NCBI GenBank assembly: GCA_903848935.1
Contig: CAINHO010000028.1
Location: 1 to 64,000 of the forward strand
DNA: 64,000 nt
Origin: an uncultured Pseudomonadota bacterium
Lineage (GTDB): Bacteria; Pseudomonadota; Gammaproteobacteria; Methylococcales; Methylomonadaceae
Direction of reading: 5' to 3'
Both the position numbers and the translations under genes were made by a program. The notes beneath the pieces are model-generated. The model was not told the DNA's origin. It ran no database searches and worked only from the letters and a program-made list of their open reading frames with translations. Positions 8,005 to 18,400 of the stretch are shown piece by piece (position 1 is the first letter of the stretch; each line of letters opens with the position of its first letter).

Positions 8005-8985
8005 TCATTTAAACAAATGTTTCACTGCATCACGTTCTTGTTTTAATTCCTCCTCGGTCAAACGCATTCGGCTACGACTAAATTCGTTAATGGCTAAATT
8101 CTGCACGATGCTAATTTCGCCATCTTCTACCGTGACCGGAAAGGAATACATCACGCCTTTTTCAATGCCATAACTGCCGTCAGATAAAACGCCCATACTC
8201 ACCCAATCGTTATTGGGTGTCCCTTGCGCCCAAACTCGCATTTGATCTAACGCCGCATTTGCTGCCGAACCCGCACTGGATTGACCTCGCGCTTTAATGA
8301 CTGCTTCGCCACGTTGTTGAACGGTCGGGATAAATTCATTCACAAACCACGCATCGTCCACCAACGATAACGCATCTTGTCCACGCACTTTCGCGTGATG
8401 TAAATCGGGATATTGCGTGCCGGAATGGTTGCCCCAGACCGTCATATTTTTAATATCAGTGGTTAATACACCGCACTTTTCAGCCAATTGACTAATCGCG
8501 CGATTGTGATCTAATCGGCTCATGGCAGAAAAATTTGCAGGCGATAAATCAGGGGCATTCTTCAACGCGATTAAGGCATTGGTATTGGCTGGATTCCCCG
8601 TGACTAATACTTTAACGTTTCGATTTGCGACCGCATTTAACGCTTTGCCTTGGGTCGCAAAAATTTCAGCATTTACTTCGAGTAAATCTTTTCGCGCCAT
8701 ACCCAATGTGCGCGGACGTGCGCCGATTAAAAACGCATAATCCACATTTTTAAAGGCAACCAACGGATCGGCGGTCATTTCAATGCCCATTACAATCGGG
8801 CTGGCGCAATCATGCAATTCCATCACTACGCCTTCTAACGCTGATAACGCGGGAGGTATTTCCAATAAATGCAGCACAATCGGTTGATCTTTGCCAAAGG
8901 AATGTCCAGCTGCCAAACGAAATAGCAGTGAATAACTAATTTGTCCTGCCGCCCCTGTGACAGCAATATGAAGTGGTGCTTTCAT
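8005..8985 (-). CDS. mdh: Malate dehydrogenase (NAD-dependent)
   Basis: 326 residues. It interconverts malate and oxaloacetate in the TCA cycle and, in methylotrophs, in the serine cycle. The N-terminus carries the Rossmann glycine motif [11 protein letters not shown]. The substrate loop [15 protein letters not shown], the NPANTNA segment and catalytic [11 protein letters not shown] follow, all typical of the 320-330 residue cytoplasmic-type bacterial malate dehydrogenase. It is transcribed away from mtdA across a 205-base gap, so the two could share a regulatory region. A good Shine-Dalgarno (AAGGAAAGA on the coding strand) precedes the ATG. Confidence 0.96.
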   Translation of the reverse strand: MKAPLHIAVTGAAGQISYSLLFRLAAGHSFGKDQPIVLHLLEIPPALSALEGVVMELHDCASPIVMGIEMTADPLVAFKNVDYAFLIGARPRTLGMARKDLLEVNAEIFATQGKALNAVANRNVKVLVTGNPANTNALIALKNAPDLSPANFSAMSRLDHNRAISQLAEKCGVLTTDIKNMTVWGNHSGTQYPDLHHAKVRGQDALSLVDDAWFVNEFIPTVQQRGEAVIKARGQSSAGSAANAALDQMRVWAQGTPNNDWVSMGVLSDGSYGIEKGVMYSFPVTVEDGEISIVQNLAINEFSRSRMRLTEEELKQERDAVKHLFK

Positions 8986-9052
8986 GTTTTATCTTTCCTT
9001 TGAAACAACTCAGCGGGTGTTATCTGAAAATAGTGAAATGTGAAACGAAGTC

Positions 9053-9147
9053 GGATGACCTCGGGTTTTATCGCCGTCATCCTACCATTCATAAGCGTGT
9101 AAAAACAGGTGCTACATGACAGCACACGCGGTTTTATCAGTTATAAT
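9053..9147 (+). promoter_or_regulatory. mdh/mtdA divergent intergenic region with TATAAT box
   Basis: The gap holds a TATAAT at 9142-9147, 44 bases before the mtdA ATG. The -35 is unclear: ATGACA at 9116-9121 is 20 bases away, longer than optimal. A small palindrome GGATGAC (9053-9059) / GTCATCC (9076-9082) lies further upstream and could be an operator or a hairpin in the divergent mdh leader. The regulator is not identifiable. Confidence 0.4.
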
Positions 9148-9190
9148 GTTGCTCATTCCATTCTTTAAATCGAATTAAAACGAGACTTTC

Positions 9191-10048
9191 ATGAAAAAAT
9201 TATTATTCCAATTCGACACTGATTTTTATCCATCCGTTTTTGATACGGTGGTGGGATATGACGGTGGGGCGGATCATGTGATTGGGCATGGCAGTTTAAC
9301 GCCCGAAAATATCGCAGCATTGGTTGAAGGTGCGATTTTTACTCGTGCGCCCAAAGACAAAAAAAATACCGCTATTTTTGTGGGCGGTAGTGATATGGCG
9401 GCAGGGCAGGTGTTATTTGAAGCGGTACAAAAACACTTTTTTCCAGGTTTTCAAGTTTCAGTGATGCTCGACAGCAATGGCAGTAACACAACCGCCGCTG
9501 CGTGTGTCGCAAAACTCGGTACGATCGGCACGTTTGTAGGAAAAAAAGCGGTAGTATTGGCTGGTACAGGCCCCGTCGGGCAGCGGGCAGCGGCGATGTT
9601 GGCGTTGGAAGGTGTAGACGTAACCATTACATCGCGGCAATTATGGAATGCTGAAAAAGCCTGCGAAGCCATGGAAGCGCGTTTTAACGTAAAAATTAAC
9701 GCCCACGCCGCCGCCGATTATGACGCGCGTGCCGAGGCGATTAAAGATGCAAACATTGTGATTGCAGCGGGCGCGACGGGCGTTGAATTATTGAAGCCAG
9801 AACATTGGCAAAATAATGCCGCTTTGGAAATACTTGCGGACGCGAATGCAACACCGCCGCTGGGAATTGGCGGCATTGACGTGATGGACAAAGGCGTTAA
9901 TTGTCACGGTAAAATCGTCTGGGGCGCGATTGGCTTTGGTTCATTGAAATTGGCGTTGCATCGGGCGTGTATCGCACAATTGTTTGAGGACAATAAACAC
10001 GTTTTGGATGCTGAAAATATCTTTGCTTTGGCAAAAACGATGGCATAA
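9191..10048 (+). CDS. mtdA: NADP-dependent methylene-H4MPT/methylene-H4F dehydrogenase MtdA
   Basis: 285 residues. The opening KLLFQFDTD...SVFDTVVGYDGGADH and the following IFVGGSDMAAG and MLDSNGSNTTAAA blocks closely resemble MtdA of serine-cycle methylotrophs rather than MtdB. A Rossmann motif (VVLAGTGPVGQRAA) binds the dinucleotide. MtdA oxidises methylene-tetrahydromethanopterin and methylene-tetrahydrofolate with NADP+, linking formaldehyde oxidation to C1 assimilation. This identity is the strongest evidence that the organism is a methylotroph. Downstream, after a DUF4160/DUF2442 pair, lies gckA of the serine cycle. mdh is divergent upstream. Confidence 0.93.
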   Translation: MKKLLFQFDTDFYPSVFDTVVGYDGGADHVIGHGSLTPENIAALVEGAIFTRAPKDKKNTAIFVGGSDMAAGQVLFEAVQKHFFPGFQVSVMLDSNGSNTTAAACVAKLGTIGTFVGKKAVVLAGTGPVGQRAAAMLALEGVDVTITSRQLWNAEKACEAMEARFNVKINAHAAADYDARAEAIKDANIVIAAGATGVELLKPEHWQNNAALEILADANATPPLGIGGIDVMDKGVNCHGKIVWGAIGFGSLKLALHRACIAQLFEDNKHVLDAENIFALAKTMA

Positions 10049-10053
10049 CGCAA

Positions 10054-10302
10054 ATGCCTGTCGTTTTTCGTTGTGATGGTTATCGATTTTTCTTTTTCTC
10101 AAATGAAGGAAATCCACTTGAACCTTGCCATATTCATGTTAGAAAAGCCGAAGCTCTTGCAAAATTTTGGGTTTCCGCGAATGGAATTATGTTGGCAGAA
10201 TCCTATGGATTATCATCATCCGAATTACGCACACTAAACAATCTCATTCAAAATAATCAAACGTTAATCGAGAGAACATTGCATGACTACTTTGCGCTTT
10301 AA
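10054..10302 (+). CDS. DUF4160 domain protein, putative toxin-antitoxin component
   Basis: 82 residues matching the DUF4160 pattern: VVFRCDGYRFFFFSNEGNP followed by PCHIHVRKAEALAKFW. The His-x-His motif and the tail ...TLHDYF are typical. DUF4160 proteins usually sit directly before a DUF2442 protein and are suspected, not proven, to form a toxin-antitoxin-like pair. It starts five bases after the mtdA stop and overlaps the next gene by 20 bases. Which partner is toxic is unknown. Confidence 0.8.
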   Translation: MPVVFRCDGYRFFFFSNEGNPLEPCHIHVRKAEALAKFWVSANGIMLAESYGLSSSELRTLNNLIQNNQTLIERTLHDYFAL

Positions 10303-10552
10303 GCCATTGGCTAAACAAATCAAATTTGATGAAAACATGATGTGGGTCGAATTAAATGACGGTCGAACGTTGGGAACACCGTTGGTTTATTTTCCCCGTT
10401 TATTGAATGCGACGATGCAACAACGTGAATGTTATGAAATTAGTGGCGGCGGAATCGGTTTACATTGGGATGATTTAGACGAAGATATTCATGTCGGTTA
10501 TTTGTTAATGGGGATTGGCGATGTCACTCAAAAATTTGCTGTGGCGGCTTAA
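10283..10552 (+). CDS. DUF2442 domain protein, partner of the DUF4160 gene
   Basis: 89 residues. DUF2442 features are clear: WVELNDGRTLGTPLVYFPRLLNAT and then the GIGLHWDDLDEDI block. It overlaps the DUF4160 gene by 20 bases and ends one base before the gckA ATG. This pair often occurs as a mobile two-gene unit. Here it is embedded between two C1-assimilation genes, so co-transcription with them is expected. The biochemical role is unknown. Confidence 0.8.
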   Translation: MTTLRFKPLAKQIKFDENMMWVELNDGRTLGTPLVYFPRLLNATMQQRECYEISGGGIGLHWDDLDEDIHVGYLLMGIGDVTQKFAVAA

Positions 10553-10553
10553 A

Positions 10554-11828
10554 ATGAAATCACTACATGAAAACGCCACTCAAATTTTTCATGCTGGAAT
10601 TGCTGCTGCGAATCCTTATGACGCAGTTAAAAAACATTTCATTTTGAATGAAAATTTTTCAAAAATTCACATTATCGCTTTTGGCAAAGCGGCGTGTGCA
10701 ATGGCAAATGCCGCGCAAAAAATGATTCCCACGAATTTATTAGGCAACGCAATTGCAGTAACAAATTATGAAAATGTGGTTGCGGTTGAAAACGTCGAAG
10801 TTATTGGCGCGTCACATCCGCTACCTAATTTAGCGGGTTTTGAAGCGGCAAAAAAAATTGCTCAAATCGCTAAAAATGCTAAAACCAACGAATTGGTTTT
10901 GGTGTTAATCAGTGGCGGTGGTTCGGCTTTGATTCCGTATCCTGTCGATTCAATTTCACTCGACGAAAAAATTGCCACGACAAATTTATTACTGTCATGT
11001 GGTGCGACGATTCACGAAATCAATTGTGTTCGTAAACATTTGTCCGAATTGAAAGGTGGCAATTTAGCGAAATTGATTGCACCAGCGCAATGTTACGCAC
11101 TGATTTTGTCAGACGTTTTGGGTGATGATTTAAGCGTAATTGCAAGTGGTACGACGGTTGCTGATGAATCGACGTTTGCCGAAGCGGTTGTGATTTTGAA
11201 AACTAAAAACGTTTGGAATGACGTGCCGCAATCTGTGCGAAATTATTTAGAACAAGCAATTTCTGAAACACCAAAAGTGATTAAAAATGTTGAAAATACG
11301 CTGATTGGCTCGAATGCGATGAGCGTTGAAGCTGCCGTAAAAACCGCTCAATCGTTAGGTTATGAAGTGATTCGCTACGATTATCCGTTGTGTGGTGAAG
11401 CGCGTGATGTTGCAGAAAAATTTGTTTTAGCCGCGAAAAGTAAATCCTCTGAAAACGGAAAAACTGCTTTCATAACAGGTGGCGAAACAACGGTTACTTT
11501 GCGCGGCAACGGTAAAGGTGGTCGTAATCAAGAAATGGCATTGGCGTTTGCCATCGCCGCTGAAAAACACGGTTTAGCTGACGAATGGGTATTTTTAAGC
11601 GGTGGCACAGATGGTATCGACGGCGTAAGTTCTGCGGCAGGCGGAATTGTTGATAATGAAACGTTGCAACGTATGAAAACTGCTGGCACGAATCCAGTTG
11701 AATTACTCGAAAATAACGACTCTTATGCCGCGTTGAAAAGTTCAAATGATTTACTGATGACAGGCGCGACGGGGACGAATGTCGCAGACTTACAAATTTT
11801 ATTGATTCAAACAGAGAAAAATTCATGA
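10554..11828 (+). CDS. gckA: Glycerate 2-kinase, MOFRL family (serine cycle)
   Basis: 424 residues from ATG 10554. The ORF track starts 13 codons earlier inside the DUF2442 gene, but the family begins about at MKSLHENATQIF. It phosphorylates glycerate with ATP to 2-phosphoglycerate, a late serine-cycle step. An N-terminal glycerate kinase domain shows AFGKAACAMA, LVLISGGGSAL and a KHLSELKGG motif. The C-terminal MOFRL domain carries ITGGETTVTLRG and GGRNQEMALA, with LSGGTDGIDG after it. The family also occurs in tartrate and serine pathways. The proximity of mtdA favours the C1 role. Its stop overlaps the proC start (ATGA). Confidence 0.92.
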   Translation: MKSLHENATQIFHAGIAAANPYDAVKKHFILNENFSKIHIIAFGKAACAMANAAQKMIPTNLLGNAIAVTNYENVVAVENVEVIGASHPLPNLAGFEAAKKIAQIAKNAKTNELVLVLISGGGSALIPYPVDSISLDEKIATTNLLLSCGATIHEINCVRKHLSELKGGNLAKLIAPAQCYALILSDVLGDDLSVIASGTTVADESTFAEAVVILKTKNVWNDVPQSVRNYLEQAISETPKVIKNVENTLIGSNAMSVEAAVKTAQSLGYEVIRYDYPLCGEARDVAEKFVLAAKSKSSENGKTAFITGGETTVTLRGNGKGGRNQEMALAFAIAAEKHGLADEWVFLSGGTDGIDGVSSAAGGIVDNETLQRMKTAGTNPVELLENNDSYAALKSSNDLLMTGATGTNVADLQILLIQTEKNS

Positions 11829-12646
11829 ATACACAAAAAATTGGCTTTATCGGTGGCGGCAACATGGCAGCGAGTTTACTCAACGGCTTAATTGCCAGTG
11901 GTCATCCAGCGCAACAACTTTGGGTTTCTGATACCAACGCCGACACGCTTTCGCAGTTAGCTGCACAGTTAAACGTCAATACCTCGCTGGATAATCTGGC
12001 GATTGTAGATGCCGTTGATGTGATTGTTTTAGCTGTGAAACCCCAAATGTTAAAAACCGTTGCACAAGCGTTAGCCGTATCGATTGCCGCGAAAAAATCA
12101 CTCGTGGTTTCAATTGCGGCGGGTATTTCACAAGCTAGTTTAAGTACATGGCTCGGCGACGAAACTGCGATTGTGCGTTGCATGCCGAATACGCCCGCGT
12201 TGGTTTTATCGGGCGCAACAGGTTTGCACGCGAATCAAAATGTTACCGATGAACAAAGCGATTTAGCTGAAAACATTTTACGTTCCGTCGGCATCGCGCT
12301 TTGGGTGGAAACCGAAAGTGAACTCGATGCCGTCACGGCGGTGTCAGGAAGTGGCCCTGCGTATTATTTCTTGTTGATGGAAGCGATGGAAAAAGCGGCG
12401 CTAGAAATGGGTTTAAGTGCCAATGTCGCGCAATTGCTCGTCCAACAAACGGCATTGGGTGCGGCGAAAATCGCACTCGAATCTTCTGAATCTCCTGAAA
12501 ATTTGCGTCAGCGGGTAACTTCGCCAAATGGTACGACACAAAAAGCGATTGAAACATTTCAAGCAGGCGGGTTTGTTGAATTAGTGGCGAAAGCATTACA
12601 CGCGGCGCATGATCGTTCGATTGAACTTTCAAAACAAGAGAATTAA
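11825..12646 (+). CDS. proC: Pyrroline-5-carboxylate reductase
   Basis: 273 residues, standard length. It carries out the last step of proline synthesis, reducing 1-pyrroline-5-carboxylate with NAD(P)H. The N-terminal Rossmann fold has IGFIGGGNMAASLL. The signature of the C-terminal dimerisation domain (VTAVSGSGPAYYFLLMEAM) and the C-terminal VTSPNGTTQKAI segment are intact. The start overlaps gckA by four bases and yggT follows after three bases, the common proC-yggT order in gammaproteobacteria. Confidence 0.96.
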   Translation: MNTQKIGFIGGGNMAASLLNGLIASGHPAQQLWVSDTNADTLSQLAAQLNVNTSLDNLAIVDAVDVIVLAVKPQMLKTVAQALAVSIAAKKSLVVSIAAGISQASLSTWLGDETAIVRCMPNTPALVLSGATGLHANQNVTDEQSDLAENILRSVGIALWVETESELDAVTAVSGSGPAYYFLLMEAMEKAALEMGLSANVAQLLVQQTALGAAKIALESSESPENLRQRVTSPNGTTQKAIETFQAGGFVELVAKALHAAHDRSIELSKQEN

Positions 12647-12649
12647 ACC

Positions 12650-13225
12650 ATGGACATGAATTATTTTACCAATCCGATTGAATTGGTTTTGAACACAGTA
12701 TTTTCGTTGTATATCGGCGCAGTCATGCTGCGCTTTTTATTGCAATGGTGTCGGGCGGATTTTCGCAATCCGATTTCAAAATTCCTGATTATGCTCACGC
12801 ATCCGCCACTGAAAATTATGCGTCGTTTTATTCCCGCTATCGGTAACATCGACACGTCTTCGTTGGTGTTAATGATGGCATTGCAATTACTTGCGGATGG
12901 TTCGTTAGGCGTATTGCAAGGTGTGCCGATAAGTATTGGCGGTTTAATTTTGATTTCATTCGCGCATCTTCTGGCATTGTTATTCAATGTTTTGTTTTAT
13001 GCGGTATTTGGTCGCGCGTTGTTAAGTTGGTTTAATCAAGGCAGTTTCAACGATATTTCGATGTTGCTTTATAGTTTGACTGAACCAATGTTAAGAGTTT
13101 GTCGAAATATGTTGCCGAACTTAGGCGGATTAGATTTGTCGGTTATTTTGGCGATTCTGGGGCTACAACTTGCAGAAATGCTGATTTTGCCACCGTTGTA
13201 CCAATTGGCGAGTTTGATTTCTTAA
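12650..13225 (+). CDS. yggT: YggT family integral membrane protein
   Basis: 191 residues with two YggT repeats, each with two hydrophobic helices. Repeat one has [21 protein letters not shown] followed by the [10 protein letters not shown] motif; repeat two has [15 protein letters not shown] followed by [12 protein letters not shown]. YggT proteins are inner-membrane proteins linked to osmotic protection and K+ handling in some bacteria, with no settled biochemistry. A second ATG (12656) is an alternative start. It sits directly behind proC, as in many relatives, and two bases before queA. Confidence 0.9.
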   Translation: MDMNYFTNPIELVLNTVFSLYIGAVMLRFLLQWCRADFRNPISKFLIMLTHPPLKIMRRFIPAIGNIDTSSLVLMMALQLLADGSLGVLQGVPISIGGLILISFAHLLALLFNVLFYAVFGRALLSWFNQGSFNDISMLLYSLTEPMLRVCRNMLPNLGGLDLSVILAILGLQLAEMLILPPLYQLASLIS

Positions 13226-13227
13226 TC

Positions 13228-14250
13228 ATGAAAAAAAGCGATTTTAATTACCACCTACCCGAAGCGTTAATCGCTCAACAACCGTTATCTGAACGCACAG
13301 CCAGTCGTTTATTAGCCATGAATCGAGACACTGGCGCATTAGTTGACCGACAATTTAGTGATTTTCTTGATTTCATTGAACCCGAAGATTTGCTGGTGTT
13401 CAACGATACGCGCGTCATTCCAGCACGATTATTTGGTACGAAAACGACGGGCGGCAAAATTGAAATTCTGATTGAACGCATTTTAGATGAACATCACGCG
13501 CTGGCGCATATTCGTTCGAGTAAATCACCTAAAACAGAAGCGCGAATTGAATTGGATAACGATTATTTTTGCGAGGTCGAAGGGCGTGATAATGATTTAT
13601 TTCAATTACGTTTTCATGGCGAAAAAACATTGTTAGAAATTCTGGCTGAAATTGGTCACATTCCATTGCCACCATACATTGAACGTGCAGACGATGAAAA
13701 TGATTTCACTCGTTACCAAACTGTTTTCGGTAAAAATTTGGGTGCGGTTGCTGCGCCGACAGCGGGATTGCATTTTGACGAAGCGATGCTAGAAAAACTT
13801 AGCGCGAAAGGCGTGCAAATGGCGTTTGTCACTTTGCACGTCGGCAGTGGTACATTTCAGCCAGTGCGTGTCGAAAATTTGTCTGATCACATTATGCACA
13901 AAGAATTTTTCGCCGTGCCGCAAGAAACCGTGGATGCTGTTAATGAAACGAAAAAAAGGGCAGGGCGGGTGATTGCGATTGGCACAACAGCGGTTCGGGC
14001 GTTGGAATCTGCATCACGTTCTGGCAGTTTGCACGCGGGTTTTGGCGATACAGATTTATTTATTACGCCAGGTTATGAATTCAAATCCGTTGACGCGATG
14101 TTGACGAATTTCCATTTGCCTGAATCGACGTTGTTGATGTTGGTTTCGGCATTTTCGCGTTATGAATTTGTGATGCACGCTTATCAGCACGCGATTGAGC
14201 AGGAATATCGATTTTTTAGTTATGGTGACGCGATGTGGGTCAGTCGGTGA
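13228..14250 (+). CDS. queA: S-adenosylmethionine:tRNA ribosyltransferase-isomerase
   Basis: 340 residues from ATG 13228. The ORF track starts 43 codons upstream inside yggT, but the family N-terminus is [17 protein letters not shown]. QueA transfers and isomerises the ribosyl group of SAM onto 7-aminomethyl-deazaguanine in tRNA, forming epoxyqueuosine. The conserved [39 protein letters not shown] and [17 protein letters not shown] blocks are all present. The usual neighbour tgt does not follow; a terminator and the convergent serC gene do. Confidence 0.97.
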   Translation: MKKSDFNYHLPEALIAQQPLSERTASRLLAMNRDTGALVDRQFSDFLDFIEPEDLLVFNDTRVIPARLFGTKTTGGKIEILIERILDEHHALAHIRSSKSPKTEARIELDNDYFCEVEGRDNDLFQLRFHGEKTLLEILAEIGHIPLPPYIERADDENDFTRYQTVFGKNLGAVAAPTAGLHFDEAMLEKLSAKGVQMAFVTLHVGSGTFQPVRVENLSDHIMHKEFFAVPQETVDAVNETKKRAGRVIAIGTTAVRALESASRSGSLHAGFGDTDLFITPGYEFKSVDAMLTNFHLPESTLLMLVSAFSRYEFVMHAYQHAIEQEYRFFSYGDAMWVSR

Positions 14251-14258
14251 AACTTAAA

Positions 14259-14292
14259 CCGCTGTCATCCTTAAAATGGCAGCGGCGAATTT
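14259..14292. terminator. Intrinsic terminator after queA
   Basis: CCGCTGTCAT (14259-14268) pairs with ATGGCAGCGG (14276-14285), a 10-bp stem with one G-U pair and a 7-base loop, followed by CGAATTTTT. It lies between convergent queA and serC. The U-run favours termination of queA on the plus strand. Confidence 0.75.
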
Positions 14293-15372
14293 TTAATGCG
14301 TGCGTTCGAATTCCCGCATAAAACTAATCAACGCATCCACACCCTTTTCTGGCATGGCGTTGTAAATACTTGCACGCATTCCTCCAGTTAAACGATGACC
14401 TTTTAATTCATTCAAACCAGCCGCTTCCGCCGCCGTCAAAAATTCTGTTTCCAACGCTTCATTTGTCAAAATAAAAGGAACGTTCATCCGTGAACGTGAC
14501 ACGATTTCAACTGAATTACGATATAACGTGGACGCATCAATTGCTTGATAAAGTTTCGCCGATTTAGCGATATTGCGTTGTTCCATTGCCGTTACACCGC
14601 CTTGTGCTTGCACCCATTTCAACACCAATCCCATTAAATACCAGCTATACGTCGTCGGCGTGTTGAGCATTGATTGATTTTTGGCTTGTTCCGAATAATT
14701 GAAAACGGGCGGCACAAGTTTTGAACATTTACCCAATAAATCATCACGCACAATTACCACGGTGACACCGGCTGCACCCATATTTTTTTGGCTACCCGCA
14801 TAAATTAAACCGAATTCACTGACATCAATCGGACGAGACAAAATGTTCGACGACATATCACAAACTAGCGGCAAGCCTTTCGCGTCAGGCGTGGTATTAA
14901 ATTCCACACCGTGAATCGTTTCGTTTGAGGTGTAATGCAAATAAGCGGCTTCGGAATCAATTTCCCAACTGGAGATATTTGGAATCGTGGTGAAATGACC
15001 GTGTTTAGAACTCGCGCTAATAATGGCTTCGCAGTATGGTTTGGCATCTTTAATAGCTTTTTTTGACCATGTTCCCGTTTTGACGTAGCAGGCTTTGATT
15101 TTGTCGCCTAAAAGATTTTGCGGGATAAATGAAAATTGCGCCGACGCGCCACCTTGCAAAAACAGCACTCGGTAATTTTCAGGAATGTTCATTAACGCGC
15201 GTAAATCCGTTTCTAATTCAGCGGCGATACTCATAAATTGTTTGCCGCGATGGCTCATTTCCATAACTGACATTCCGCTGCCACGCCAATCAAGCATTTC
15301 ATCTTTGGCTTGTTCTAAAACGGCTTCTGGTAAAGTCGAAGGTCCCGCACTAAAATTAAAAATGCGCGTCAT
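14293..15372 (-). CDS. serC: Phosphoserine aminotransferase
   Basis: 359 residues from the ATG at 15372; the ORF track adds 15 codons upstream that the family lacks, and GGAGA precedes this ATG. SerC converts 3-phosphohydroxypyruvate and glutamate to phosphoserine and 2-oxoglutarate in serine synthesis, and acts in pyridoxal phosphate synthesis. IFNFSAGPSTLPEAVL opens the protein. FLQGGASAQFS binds the cofactor phosphate and YAGSQKNMG holds the PLP lysine. HRLTGGMRASIYNA is the conserved end. In this C1 context it supplies serine, a serine-cycle intermediate. It is divergent from mfd across 106 bases. Confidence 0.96.
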   Translation of the reverse strand: MTRIFNFSAGPSTLPEAVLEQAKDEMLDWRGSGMSVMEMSHRGKQFMSIAAELETDLRALMNIPENYRVLFLQGGASAQFSFIPQNLLGDKIKACYVKTGTWSKKAIKDAKPYCEAIISASSKHGHFTTIPNISSWEIDSEAAYLHYTSNETIHGVEFNTTPDAKGLPLVCDMSSNILSRPIDVSEFGLIYAGSQKNMGAAGVTVVIVRDDLLGKCSKLVPPVFNYSEQAKNQSMLNTPTTYSWYLMGLVLKWVQAQGGVTAMEQRNIAKSAKLYQAIDASTLYRNSVEIVSRSRMNVPFILTNEALETEFLTAAEAAGLNELKGHRLTGGMRASIYNAMPEKGVDALISFMREFERTH

Positions 15373-15478
15373 AATTAAATTTCTCCAATAGAAAATCGGT
15401 GTTAAAAGTGCTGTCATTATAACGCAGCTCTAAATTCGGTTTAAAATAACCACTGTTCACGTTTTGCAACGACTAATC

Positions 15479-18400
15479 ATGCCTAATACCTCAAATCTCC
15501 CTTTTCCAACGCCCAAACAACCAATCGTAGAATGGTCAAATTTTAGCGGTTGTGCCGATGTTTTAGCATTGGCAACCGCGATTCAAACGCATCAATGTTT
15601 GTTTATCATTGTCACGCCAGATGCTCACAGTGCGTTGCGTTTAGAGCATGAATTGACATTTTTTTTGAATCATTCACAACCGATTTTACATTTTCCTGAT
15701 TGGGAAACGCTGCCGTATGATGTGTTTTCGCCGTTACCCGAAATTGTGTCGGAGCGTTTGCAAACATTGACAGTTTTGCCCACGGTAAAAAGTGGCGCGT
15801 TAATTGTGGCGGCAAATACGTTAATGCACCGTTTAACGCCACCTGATTTTTTAGCGACACAAAAACTGCTCTTTAAAATCGGTGACTCGCTTTCGGACAT
15901 TGCCGAACTGTTGAAACAACGAGGTTATGAAGGCGTTTCGCAAGTTTTCACTCACGGTGAATTTGCTTTGCACGGTGGAATTTTAGATATTTTTGCGATG
16001 GGAAATCGTGTGCCATTGCGGTTAGAAATTGAAAATGGACTTTTAAAATCGTTACGCGCTTTTGATGTGGAAAGCCAACGCGCGTTTTCAACCGATGAAA
16101 AAATCGAATCATTGACGATTTTGCCCGCGCGTGAATTTCCGTTAGATTCCGATGAAAAGGCAACGCTGTTTGATTATTTGCCAAAAGAAGCGATTTTAGT
16201 GCCGTTGCCAAACTTGAAAATCGCGATTTCGGATTTCGATGCAACGGTGAAAAGTCGTTTTGAATTACGAAAAAAAGAAGCACTTTCGCCTGAAAAGTTG
16301 TTTTTATCGCCACAAAAATTAGCGGCTGAATTTAAAAAACGTGAACAAATTATTTTGGACGTTTGTTCACCACTTCCTGACATCAAATTCGACGCGCATT
16401 CGAAACAACCCGCCCACGTTTTAACACAATTTGTCGCGAATTTTGAAGGCAAAATCTTGTTCGTCGCCGAATCCGCTGGACATCGCGAAGCCTTATTGCA
16501 AACCTTAAAACGCGAATCGATTTATCCAAAAATAGTCACCGATTGGCAGGCATTTTTAAATTCTGAACATACACATTGCATTACGGTTGCGTCGCTCGAC
16601 GCAGGTTTGATTCTCGAAAACTCCGCCATTGCGTTAATCACTGAAAGCCAATTATCGGGTGAAAAAATCGCCCAACGTCGGCGACGTAAAACATCTGCAC
16701 GACAACTCGAAACGCTCGTTGCGAATTTAAATGAACTCACGATTGGCGCACCCGTTGTTCATTTAGAACACGGTGTGGGGCGTTATTTGGGTTTGCAAAC
16801 GCTCACAATTGGTGGAATAGAAGGTGAATTTTTGGCTCTCAGTTACGCCAAAGACGACAAACTTTATGTGCCTGTCGCGTCGTTGCACGTTATTTCACGT
16901 TACACAGGCATGAGTGAGGAAAATGCGCCATTGCACAAATTGGGCAACGAACAATGGCGTAAAGCGAAAGAAAAAGCGATTGCCCGAATTCATGATGTCG
17001 CTGCTGAACTACTTGAAATTCACGCTAAACGTGCCGCACATGAACATTCGGCGGTGCCATTATTTGAACGTATCGATGCAGACGAATATCTCAGCTTTTC
17101 ACAAGGTTTTCGGTTCGAAGAAACGCCTGATCAAGCTCGTGCCATTCAAGACATTATTGATGATTTCAACCAATCAAAACCAATGGACAGAGTTATTTGT
17201 GGTGACGTGGGTTTTGGCAAAACAGAAGTGGCGATGCGAGCCGCCTTTTTAGCGGTACAAAGCGGCAAACAAGTGGCGGTTTTAGTGCCGACCACGTTAC
17301 TTGCACAACAACATCACAGTGTGTTTTGCGATAGATTTGCCGATTTGCCGATGAAAATAGAATTGTTGTCACGTTTTGTCACACCCAAAGAACAAAAACA
17401 AATCGCACAAGAACTCGAAAAGGGTACGGTTGATATTGTGATTGGTACGCACAAATTGCTCGGTGACGGTTTGAAATACAAAAATTTGGGGCTGGTGATT
17501 ATTGACGAAGAACACCGTTTTGGGGTGCGTCAAAAAGAACAATTCAAAAAATTACGCGCCGAAATTGATTTGCTGACGCTGACCGCCACACCGATTCCAC
17601 GCACGTTAAACATGGCAATGAGCGGTTTACGGGACATTTCAATTATCGCTAGTCCACCGCCGAATCGTCACCCAATTAAAACGTTTATCAACGAATGGGA
17701 AGATGAACAAATCCATGAAGCCTGTCAACGCGAAATCAAACGGGGCGGACAAATTTTTTTCTTACATAATGACATCAAAAGCATGGAAAAAATGGCGGAA
17801 ACGTTGAGCAAATTGATTCCTGAAGCACGTCTTGAAATTGCTCACGGGCAAATGCACGGTAAAGAACTCGAACGTATCATGTTGGATTTCTATCACCAGC
17901 ATTTTAACGTGTTGCTCAGTACCACGATTATTGAAAGCGGCATCGATATTCCCAGCGCAAATACGATAATTATCAATCGTGCGGATAAATTGGGATTGGC
18001 GGCGTTGCATCAATTACGCGGTCGGGTCGGACGTTCGCATCATCGTGCATATGCGTATTTTATTGTGCCGCCCAAAGCCTTAATGACCGCCGATGCGATT
18101 AAACGTTTAGATGCGATTGAAGCTGCTGGTGATTTAGGCGCAGGTTTTATGCTGTCTACGCACGATATGGAAATTCGTGGCGCAGGCGAATTGTTGGGTG
18201 AAGGTCAAAGCGGGCAAATTCAAGAAATCGGTTTTACGCTGTACACCGAATTATTGGAGCGTGCTGTTTTGGCGATGAAGGCGGGTAAAACGCCCGAATT
18301 CGAAACGTCAGCAACGGGCGCAGAAGTTGAATTACAAGCAACGGCGTTAATTTCCGAAGATTATTTGTTTGATGTACATGAACGTTTGGTGCTTTATAAA

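Noticed and set aside
9053-9082. Riboswitch in the mdh/mtdA gap
   Set aside because: There is only a 7-bp palindrome; no conserved riboswitch core could be recognised.
13099-13227. 43-codon upstream extension of queA
   Set aside because: It lies inside yggT in another frame and precedes the conserved QueA N-terminus [11 protein letters not shown].
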